Shown: piece by piece, positions 1-7,408 of the stretch
How the letters are laid out: the number at the start of each line of letters is the position of its first letter
Numbering within the stretch: the stretch's first letter is position 1
Assembly (NCBI GenBank): GCA_021299175.1
Contig: JAJTFY010000009.1
Span: forward strand, 1-33,168
Length of the DNA stretch: 33,168 bases
From: Chitinophagaceae bacterium
GTDB taxonomy: Bacteria > Bacteroidota > Bacteroidia > Chitinophagales > Chitinophagaceae
Reading direction: 5' to 3'
Translations under genes and position numbers: made by a program
The notes under the pieces: model-generated
What the model was told of the DNA's origin: nothing
Databases searched by the model: none
The model's input: only the letters and a program-made list of their open reading frames with translations

Positions 1-2
1 CT

Positions 3-1166
3 GAGCCAACAGCCCTCCATGTCATCGCCCAAAAAAGTGATGGATGCATGCGTGATGCCTTGAGCATCCTGGACAAGATTGTAAGCTTCACCAATGCCAA
101 CCTTACCTACAGCAATACCCTCGAACACCTCAATCTACTCGACGAAGATTATTTCTTCAAATTACTGGACCTCCTTGACAGTGAGGATCTACCTGGGGTG
201 TTGACCATTTATGACGAGATCGACAAGAAAGGATTTGATGGAGACATGGTGCTGAACAACCTTTCAGAGTTTTTCAGGAATCTCCTGGTCAGCCGCGACC
301 CAAGATCCATCAGTCTATTGCAAGTGGTAGAAGGATTCAGGAACAGGTACATCGCTGCCGCCGCATCCATTTCACCGGCCTATATGATAGGTGCCCTCAA
401 CATCCTCAATGAAGCTGAAATTGGATTCAAGCAGGCAAGGAACAAGAAACTGCATGTTGAATTTCACCTGATCAAATTGACCCACCTGAAGCAGGCCGTC
501 ACCTTGGTGGAGGATGGAAGCGCATTAAAAAAAAAACGGGTTGATGAAATAAAACCGGTTGCCTTCAGGCAAATTACCTTCGCCCCGCAAAAAACAAAAC
601 CTTCGGCAAAACTTGTCATCGAAAGTCCACTGCCTACACCCCAGGCCAAACAACCCCAACCTGCTCCAACTGCTCCATCGGAAAAGCCTTTGGCCAAGCC
701 CGTACCTGTTGCAGCCCCTTCACAAACTCATCCAGAGACCGTTTCTACCGGACTGGGTTCGCTGAAAAAAATCAGGGAACAGATCCAGAACAGAAAACAA
801 GAGCAGTCCGATGCCTGGGCGGCCTATTTGCAGAAACTGCAGGAAAACAACCAGGTCACTAGCCTGAGCAACCTGAAAATGGCCAAGGTAACCATCATCG
901 ATGAGTTGGTTTTTGAGATCACTGCAGATACCAGGATACAACAGCAATTCATAGAAAGCGAGAAAGTCGGGCTACTCATTCATGTGCAGGACTTTTTCAA
1001 CAATCCCAAGGTCCAATTCCTGGTCCAACTCAATCCTTCAGCGGATCTGGAGGAAGTTGTTAAAGATCAGCCTTTGTCCTTGCGGGAGCAGTATTTCAAG
1101 ATGATTGAACGCTATCCCATCATCAAGGACATGAGAGACCAGCTCAATCTTGACCTTGATTACTGA
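3..1166 (+). CDS. dnaX: DNA polymerase III subunit gamma/tau (5' end outside window)
   Basis: Open frame runs from base 3 (EPTALHVIAQKSDGCMRDALSILDKIVSF), typical DnaX clamp-loader sequence, followed by a P/A/K-rich linker and tau-like C-terminus. Confidence 0.9.
   Translation, partial: EPTALHVIAQKSDGCMRDALSILDKIVSFTNANLTYSNTLEHLNLLDEDYFFKLLDLLDSEDLPGVLTIYDEIDKKGFDGDMVLNNLSEFFRNLLVSRDPRSISLLQVVEGFRNRYIAAAASISPAYMIGALNILNEAEIGFKQARNKKLHVEFHLIKLTHLKQAVTLVEDGSALKKKRVDEIKPVAFRQITFAPQKTKPSAKLVIESPLPTPQAKQPQPAPTAPSEKPLAKPVPVAAPSQTHPETVSTGLGSLKKIREQIQNRKQEQSDAWAAYLQKLQENNQVTSLSNLKMAKVTIIDELVFEITADTRIQQQFIESEKVGLLIHVQDFFNNPKVQFLVQLNPSADLEEVVKDQPLSLREQYFKMIERYPIIKDMRDQLNLDLDY
527..536 (+). promoter_or_regulatory. 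A10 homopolymer, candidate slippage/frameshift site in dnaX
   Basis: TTA AAA AAA AAA CGG in frame; -1 frame stops at TGA 542-544, +1 frame stops at TAA 550-552; GGAGG at 509-513 upstream. Confidence 0.55.
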
Positions 1167-1265
1167 AAACCAATGCAAATCTTTGTAAACAGACGTACGG
1201 ATTTCCCCATTTTGCCGTAATTTCGGCCTTCAAAATCATTCATTCACCTTAATATAAACAGGGAT

Positions 1266-2876
1266 ATGGCCGAAGTGATCAGGATGCCTCTCCTCAGCGA
1301 TACAATGACCGAGGGCAAAATCGTCAAATGGAACAAGAACGTAGGCGATACGGTCAAAAGTGATGATGTACTGGCAGATGTGGAAACAGACAAGGCCACC
1401 ATGGAAGTGGTGGGCTATGCAGATGGTACGTTGCTCTATGTAGGCATAAAAGAGGGAGAAGCCGCCAAAATCAATGAAATCATTGCCATTGTGGGCAAAC
1501 CCGGCGAAGACATCCAGGGATATTTGGCCGCTGAATCTGCTCAACCGACTCCTGCTGCAGCCCCAGCACCCGCTACTGCTCCAGCGCCCGTTCAACAAGC
1601 CCCTTCTGTAACACCTGAACAACTGGGCGTTACAGTAATCCGTATGCCACTGTTGAGCGATACCATGACCGCTGGCAAAATCGTTCAGTGGAACAAAAAA
1701 GTTGGCGATATTGTAAAAAGTGACGACAACCTTGCTGATGTTGAAACAGACAAGGCAACCATGGAAGTCGTTGGATATGCCGATGGAACCCTGCTCCATA
1801 TCGGTGTTGCGGATGGTGAATCCGCCAAGATCAATGATATCATTGCCATTGTAGGAAAGGCCGGCACTGATGTTTCAGGACTGCTTGCTGCACTGAACAA
1901 CAATACACCAACTGCAGCTGCTCCTGTCATTACAGCACCAGCTTCAATCCCAGCTCCTGTTGCAGCAAGCACTGCTTCAAGTAACATTACAGGAGAAAGC
2001 AGTGACGGAAGACTGAAAGCCTCACCCCTTGCCAAAATACTTGCCAAAGACAAGGGCATCGACCTTTCCAAGGTGACAGGTTCAGGTGATGGCGGTAGGA
2101 TCATCAAAAAAGATGTGGATGATTTCAAGGCTGCCCCAGTTGAACAAGTTACTGCGGCCCCTCAAATTGCTGCCAGAACGCTGGTTGCAGGACAAGAAGG
2201 ATACACAGATACACAGCTTACCTCCATGCGCAAGACCATTGCCAGGAGACTGGGAGAAAGCATGTTTACTGCCCCCCATTTCTACCTGACGATGGAAATC
2301 TGCATGGACAATGCCATCAAGGCCCGTGCCCAGATGAATGAAGTAAGCCCTACTAAAATATCTTTCCAGGACATGCTGATCAAGGCTTCCGCCCTGGCAT
2401 TGAAAAAACATCCTGCCGTGAACAGCAGTTGGATGGGAGATTTCATCAGGACCTACGACCATGTGCATATTGGTTCGGCCATTGCCCTTCCTGAAGGACT
2501 CATTGTTCCAGTATTGAGATTTGCAGACCAAAAAAGCCTCTCTCAAATAGCCTTGGAGTCCAAAGAGCTCTATGACAAGGCAAGAAACAAAAAAATACAA
2601 CCACAAGATTTCACCGGCAATACGTTCACCATTTCCAACCTGGGAATGATGGATATTGACGAATTCACTGCCATCATTAACCCTCCAGACAGCTGTATCC
2701 TTGCCGTTGGCAAGATCAAAGAGGTGGTAGTCAGAAAAGGCGAAGGATTTACGACCACCCAGATGATGAAGGTCACACTCAGCTGCGACCACAGGAGTGT
2801 AGACGGAGCCGTGGGCGCTGGTTTCCTTCAAACACTCAAAAAATACATGGAGAACCCAGTAGTGATGCTGGTTTGA
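1266..2876 (+). CDS. pdhC: Dihydrolipoamide acetyltransferase (pyruvate dehydrogenase E2) with two lipoyl domains
   Basis: Two VETDKATMEV lipoyl motifs, Ala/Pro linkers, peripheral subunit-binding domain (ASPLAKILAKDKGIDLSKVTGSG), C-terminal catalytic domain ending in LSCDHRSVDGAVGAGFL. Confidence 0.92.
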   Translation: MAEVIRMPLLSDTMTEGKIVKWNKNVGDTVKSDDVLADVETDKATMEVVGYADGTLLYVGIKEGEAAKINEIIAIVGKPGEDIQGYLAAESAQPTPAAAPAPATAPAPVQQAPSVTPEQLGVTVIRMPLLSDTMTAGKIVQWNKKVGDIVKSDDNLADVETDKATMEVVGYADGTLLHIGVADGESAKINDIIAIVGKAGTDVSGLLAALNNNTPTAAAPVITAPASIPAPVAASTASSNITGESSDGRLKASPLAKILAKDKGIDLSKVTGSGDGGRIIKKDVDDFKAAPVEQVTAAPQIAARTLVAGQEGYTDTQLTSMRKTIARRLGESMFTAPHFYLTMEICMDNAIKARAQMNEVSPTKISFQDMLIKASALALKKHPAVNSSWMGDFIRTYDHVHIGSAIALPEGLIVPVLRFADQKSLSQIALESKELYDKARNKKIQPQDFTGNTFTISNLGMMDIDEFTAIINPPDSCILAVGKIKEVVVRKGEGFTTTQMMKVTLSCDHRSVDGAVGAGFLQTLKKYMENPVVMLV

Positions 2877-2892
2877 CAAATATTCTATTCTT

Positions 2893-2917
2893 AAAGCCGG
2901 TTTTAAACCGGCTTTTT
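2893..2917 (+). terminator. Rho-independent terminator after pdhC
   Basis: AAAGCCGGTTT/AAACCGGCTTT inverted repeat followed by T-run. Confidence 0.75.
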
Positions 2918-2931
2918 AATGCCCAAATTAT

Positions 2932-3297
2932 ATGTCGATCAAAAAAACACTTGTCCTTGGTGCATCATCCAACCCGGAGCAATACAGTCATTTGGCTGTA
3001 AAAAAATTGGTTGCTGCAAGTCATCCGGTGGAAGCCATTGGCAGGGATGTATTCATGATTGATGGTGTTCCTGTTGGCAACTCACAGCAGCACCATGAAG
3101 GCATTGATACAGTAACCATTTACCTCAACGTGGACAGGCAAAAAGCCTATGAAACCTATATTTTGTCTCTCAACCCCAAGCGGATCATCTTCAATCCCGG
3201 AGCAGAAAATCCAAGCTTTTTTACAGAGGCAAGAAACAAGGGAATTGAAGTTTTAGAGGCCTGCACCTTGGTCATGCTCTCTGTTGGCACATACTGA
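2932..3297 (+). CDS. CoA-binding domain protein
   Basis: 121 aa; KTLVLGASSNPEQYSHLAVKKL and IIFNPGAENPSF resemble the CoA_binding_2 family. Confidence 0.75.
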   Translation: MSIKKTLVLGASSNPEQYSHLAVKKLVAASHPVEAIGRDVFMIDGVPVGNSQQHHEGIDTVTIYLNVDRQKAYETYILSLNPKRIIFNPGAENPSFFTEARNKGIEVLEACTLVMLSVGTY

Positions 3298-3390
3298 TTT
3301 CTACTTTCTCCTTAGTGCCACTCCTTACCCTTTAATACAAGGATGGGTGCATTTGCGTAAATACTGCAACATTTGACTTAAGCGTATTAA

Positions 3391-3460
3391 GTACAAATAC
3401 TCAATCTGCATGAATAAATACTGCTTATAAAATAATATGGATTTGGTCGTCGTTACTTTG
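3391..3460 (+). promoter_or_regulatory. Putative promoter block of cassette copy 1
   Basis: GTACAAATACTCAATCTGCATGAATAAATA, 32-nt gap, then TTACTTTG (near TAnnTTTG); same arrangement at 5712-5781. Confidence 0.5.
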
Positions 3461-3483
3461 TTGAAACCAATCAAATCCATTTT

Positions 3484-3909
3484 ATGAAAAAGCTTTTTAC
3501 CTCCTTCGCCTTCTTTCTTTTTTTTGCCGCAATATCCAACAATGCAGCCGCTCAAAGGATGTTTGACGCTCTTCCAGAAACAGCAAAATTTTTACCTAGT
3601 GCCATTGAGGGAATTTTCAACATGAATCCTGGTACAGCGGTAGACGTAAAATTCACCCAAGGCTTTCATGTTACTGGCGTGGTTAAATCCAACAAGAAGG
3701 TATATGAGAATCTTCAAACCGTTGTCATAGAAAGCTCCAACTACAAAGCAAACCTTTTCATTTCCAAAACAATCGACCAGGACAATAAAATCAAATATGT
3801 CGGTAGAATGCTCGGACGTGGATTTCAGGACGGCATTGAATTTAAAATGGATAATGCCGGAAACAACATCATTAAAAAAATCAACCTAAAAGATATGATT
3901 GTTGAGTAA
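3484..3909 (+). CDS. Small secreted protein of unknown function
   Basis: 141 aa with N-terminal signal peptide (MKKLFTSFAFFLFFAAISNNAAAQ); no family recognised. Confidence 0.7.
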   Translation: MKKLFTSFAFFLFFAAISNNAAAQRMFDALPETAKFLPSAIEGIFNMNPGTAVDVKFTQGFHVTGVVKSNKKVYENLQTVVIESSNYKANLFISKTIDQDNKIKYVGRMLGRGFQDGIEFKMDNAGNNIIKKINLKDMIVE

Positions 3910-3916
3910 ACTCAAC
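3901..3916 (+). other. Perfect 6-bp hairpin with stop codon in the loop
   Basis: GTTGAG-TAAA-CTCAAC; stop TAA at 3907-3909; CCCGTTTTT follows at 3921-3929. Confidence 0.4.
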
Positions 3917-3970
3917 CTGGCCCGTTTTTAATCCTTCCCCCTATCCAATCCAATCCTAATACCATCCTTA

Positions 3971-5584
3971 ATGAAAAATCTTACACTTATCGCAATCATT
4001 ACCGCGATTTTGTCTGCAAATGCTGCATATGCGGCTCCTACGCTGAACAGCTATCCTACCGCAGCAGCTACTTTATACCTTGATTTTGACGGACACGATG
4101 TCAACAGCTCCATGTGGAACTATGGTACTCCTTTTTCCTGCTTGCCGGCAATCATGACTGACCTACAAATCACAGAAACCTTCAACAGGGTAGCAGAAGA
4201 TTTCAGGCCATTCAACATCAATGTAACCACAGATCTTGCAAAATTCCTTGCAGCACCAATTTCTCAGAGAATCCGTATTGTTGTAACCCCCACCAGCGCA
4301 TGGTATGCAGGTGTTGCTGGTATCGCTTATGTAACATCTTTTACCTGGGGAGACGATACACCCGCTTTTGTATTCAGCGATCGCTTGGGAAACAATGCCA
4401 AAAAAGTTGCCGAAGCGGTATCTCATGAAAGTGGACATACCTTAGGCCTGTATCACCAGTCTTCTTACACTACAACATGCACGCTGAACAGCGCTTATCA
4501 TACCGGCATAGGAGCAGGAGAAACTTCCTGGGGACCCATCATGGGCAATGTTGCTTCCAGAAATGCAACGCAATGGAGCTTTGGTCCAACACCCAATGGC
4601 TGTAGCTACCTCCAGGATAACCTTAGCGTCATCACTACCACCAACGGATTTGGCTACAGACCTGATGATTTCGCAGATCTCTATACCAATGCAAGCCCAG
4701 TCACGATCAGCAACAATGTATTTAACAAATCTGGTGTAATTGCCACCACTACAGACAAAGATTATTTTAGATTTGACCTGAGCCAGAAAGGGATGCTTAG
4801 ATTGAATGTTACACCCTTCAGCGTTGGAGCAGGCAATAACGGTGCCAACCTTGATGTCAAAATCACCCTCCAGGACGCAAAAGGAACTGAGATCAGGGTT
4901 TATGATATCACTGATTCCCTGAATGCAAGAATTGATACAACATTGAGCGCTGGCACCTACTATGTAATCATCGATGGAACTGGCAATGTGAATGCAGGCA
5001 ATGACTATGGTAGCCTTGGTGCCTATACCATTGACGGAGAGTATAAGGCCATTGCAACAAATACAATTGCTAGTGGAACGACCAATACCACAACATTGAT
5101 GGTAACAGGCATTCAAGTAAAGAATGGCAACAAAATCAACTGGAACAGCAACAACCTCAAAGGAACTGCTGCAATCAGTGTAATGGTTGCAATTGAGGAA
5201 GGTGACTTCAAGGAAATTGCCAGACCTGCTTTAAACGCCAACAGCTATGTACACCAAGTAGTTGCGCCAGCGGCATACACTTATATGTTGAAATTCATTG
5301 AAAAAGACGGCTCTGTGCAATTCAGCAACAGTGTTACCATTGAAAACAAAAACAATGGAGCAGGAATTTTCAAAGTAATCAAACAAGCCCAACAACCGGT
5401 AATTGTGACTGCAGCAGAAGCTTACGAATACCAAGTAGTAGACAATTTTGGTCATGTTATCCTTGCGGGAAAAGCTGCCGCCGGAAATAAAACAATAGAT
5501 GTGAGAAACCAGCCAGGAGGAATATATAACCTGAGGCTGATGAATGCAACTGAACAAAGAACTGAAAAGTTCATGAACAGATAA
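3971..5584 (+). CDS. Secreted metzincin-like zinc metalloprotease with probable T9SS C-terminal sorting domain (copy 1)
   Basis: Signal peptide; HESGHTLGLYH matches HExxHxxGxxH; WGPIMG; PPC-like region (DYFRFDL...GTYYVIIDGTG); C-terminus GIYNLRLMNATEQRTEKFMNR. Confidence 0.85.
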   Translation: MKNLTLIAIITAILSANAAYAAPTLNSYPTAAATLYLDFDGHDVNSSMWNYGTPFSCLPAIMTDLQITETFNRVAEDFRPFNINVTTDLAKFLAAPISQRIRIVVTPTSAWYAGVAGIAYVTSFTWGDDTPAFVFSDRLGNNAKKVAEAVSHESGHTLGLYHQSSYTTTCTLNSAYHTGIGAGETSWGPIMGNVASRNATQWSFGPTPNGCSYLQDNLSVITTTNGFGYRPDDFADLYTNASPVTISNNVFNKSGVIATTTDKDYFRFDLSQKGMLRLNVTPFSVGAGNNGANLDVKITLQDAKGTEIRVYDITDSLNARIDTTLSAGTYYVIIDGTGNVNAGNDYGSLGAYTIDGEYKAIATNTIASGTTNTTTLMVTGIQVKNGNKINWNSNNLKGTAAISVMVAIEEGDFKEIARPALNANSYVHQVVAPAAYTYMLKFIEKDGSVQFSNSVTIENKNNGAGIFKVIKQAQQPVIVTAAEAYEYQVVDNFGHVILAGKAAAGNKTIDVRNQPGGIYNLRLMNATEQRTEKFMNR

Positions 5585-5621
5585 GTAACGATTTATCATA
5601 AATGGTAATATTGGTTGGAAT

Positions 5622-5654
5622 GAACCCTCCCTTGTCTAAGGGAGGGTTCCCTTT
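5622..5654 (+). terminator. Terminator after metalloprotease copy 1
   Basis: 12-bp stem GAACCCTCCCTT-GTCT-AAGGGAGGGTTC plus CCTTTTT; inside a 58-nt repeat (5601-5658). Confidence 0.8.
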
Positions 5655-5711
5655 TTAGAGGAAGAGCGCATTTTTACGTAATTACTGCAAGATTTAACTG
5701 AAGCGGAATAA

Positions 5712-5781
5712 GTACAAACACTCAATCTCCATGAATAAATACGTGAAGTATAATAAGTCAATAAAACCCAGCGTTACTTTG
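5712..5781 (+). promoter_or_regulatory. Putative promoter block of cassette copy 2
   Basis: GTACAAACACTCAATCTCCATGAATAAATA (2 mismatches in 30 to copy 1), 32-nt gap, then TTACTTTG. Confidence 0.5.
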
Positions 5782-5896
5782 TTGTACAAACAATAAAACA
5801 ATAAAAAAACAGATACCAGCAATTCAGTAACGCCCGTTTTTGATCCAATATCCAACCCAACCCAATCCTATTCCAAACCATCCAATAACCATTCTA

Positions 5897-7294
5897 ATGA
5901 AAAAGTTTTCCCTCATCGTGCTATTCGCATCCCTCATTGCTGCCGGCACTGCAAAAGCTGCTCCTACACTCAATAGCTTCCCAACGGCAACTGCAACTAT
6001 CCTTCTTGACTTTGATGGTCACGATGTCAACAGCTCCATGTGGAACTATGGTACGCCATTTTCCTGCTTGCCTGCCACAATGACCGATGCAGAAATCACT
6101 GAAGCATTCAACAGGGTAGCAGAAGATTTCAGGCCATTCAACGTTAATGTAACCACAGACCTTACAAAATTTCTTGCAGCACCACTTTCTCAAAGGGTGC
6201 GCATCATCATTACACCAACAAGTGCTTGGTATGCAGGCGTTGCTGGCATTGCATATGTTACCTCATTCACATGGGGAGATGATACGCCTGCTTTCGTTTT
6301 CAGTGATCGACTGGTTAACGATCCCAAAAGGGTCGCAGAGGCTATCTCTCACGAAACCGGACATACCCTCGGTCTGTACCACCAAGCTTCTTTTGATGCC
6401 AATTGCACACTGACAAGCGCTTACAGCACAGGAGTAGGAACTGGCATCACTTCCTGGGGACCCATCATGGGAAATGTAGCCTCCAAAAATGTAACACAAT
6501 GGAACTATGGTGCAACACCCAATGGATGTAACTATCTCCAAGACAACCTCAGCGTCATCACTACCACAAACGGATTCGGATACAGAACTGATGATCATGC
6601 TGACCTGTTGAAAAGCGCTACAGCAGTAAGCATAACAAACAACATTTTTGCAACCAGTGGTATCATTTCTACTACCACAGATAAGGATTTTTTCAAGTTT
6701 AGCCTTGGAACAACCGGCAACTTCAAATTAAATGCAACCCCATTCAATGTTGGCAGCGGATTTAGCGGTGCTAACCTTGATATAAAGGTCACCCTGATGA
6801 CCTCCAGGGGAGCTGTCATTGGTAATTACGATTTTACTGATTCCCTCAACGCAAAGATTGATACCACACTTAAGGCAGGTACATACATTGTTGTTGTAGA
6901 TGGTAGCTCCAGCATCAACATTGCAAACGATTATGGCAGCTTGGGCGCATACACCCTGAATGGTTCTTATGGTGCAGCAAGTACAACCACCACTAACACT
7001 ATTACTACCACAAACGGTAAAAAAACTGCTGCAAACCTTTCTATCGAAATTGTGACTGAGAAAACACAAAAAGAAATTTTCAAAGTAATCAAGCAAGCAC
7101 AGCAACCAGTAATTGTGAATGCAACTGAAGCATATGACTATATGGTGGTTGACAACTTTGGCCGCATCATCCTCAACGGAAAGGCTGCCGCAGGTACAAA
7201 AACCATCGACATCAGAAACCAGCCCGCAGGCATATATAACTTGAGGCTGATCAACGCAAACGAACAAAGAACTGAGAAGTTCATGAACAGATAA
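5897..7294 (+). CDS. Secreted metzincin-like zinc metalloprotease with probable T9SS C-terminal sorting domain (copy 2)
   Basis: Paralog of 3971-5584; HETGHTLGLYH motif. Start set at MKKFSLIVLF (5897), not 5840, because this begins the signal peptide. Confidence 0.85.
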   Translation: MKKFSLIVLFASLIAAGTAKAAPTLNSFPTATATILLDFDGHDVNSSMWNYGTPFSCLPATMTDAEITEAFNRVAEDFRPFNVNVTTDLTKFLAAPLSQRVRIIITPTSAWYAGVAGIAYVTSFTWGDDTPAFVFSDRLVNDPKRVAEAISHETGHTLGLYHQASFDANCTLTSAYSTGVGTGITSWGPIMGNVASKNVTQWNYGATPNGCNYLQDNLSVITTTNGFGYRTDDHADLLKSATAVSITNNIFATSGIISTTTDKDFFKFSLGTTGNFKLNATPFNVGSGFSGANLDIKVTLMTSRGAVIGNYDFTDSLNAKIDTTLKAGTYIVVVDGSSSINIANDYGSLGAYTLNGSYGAASTTTTNTITTTNGKKTAANLSIEIVTEKTQKEIFKVIKQAQQPVIVNATEAYDYMVVDNFGRIILNGKAAAGTKTIDIRNQPAGIYNLRLINANEQRTEKFMNR

Positions 7295-7332
7295 CAAAAC
7301 GACTTATCATCAATGGTAATATTGGTTGGAAT

Positions 7333-7365
7333 GAACCCTCCCTTGTCTAAGGGAGGGTTCCCTTT
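7333..7365 (+). terminator. Terminator after metalloprotease copy 2
   Basis: Identical hairpin and T-run to 5622-5654; inside the 58-nt repeat 7312-7369. Confidence 0.8.
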
Positions 7366-7396
7366 TTAGCACACCCGTGCATCGGGCTGATCTGCT

Positions 7397-7404
7397 TATC
7401 TTTG
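7397..7404 (+). promoter_or_regulatory. Bacteroidota -7 box upstream of gltX
   Basis: TATCTTTG matches TAnnTTTG; ATG only 4 nt downstream. Confidence 0.55.
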
Positions 7405-7408
7405 CAGC

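Noticed and set aside
1236-1799. 187-aa minus-strand ORF with internal repeat
   Set aside because: The repeat mirrors the duplicated lipoyl domains on the plus strand.
2082-2879. 265-aa minus-strand ORF
   Set aside because: Antisense to pdhC; no protein-like features of its own.
4442-5116. 224-aa minus-strand ORF, and a similar one at 6728-7297
   Set aside because: Both are antisense to the metalloprotease genes and Cys/Ile-rich in a shadow-ORF manner.
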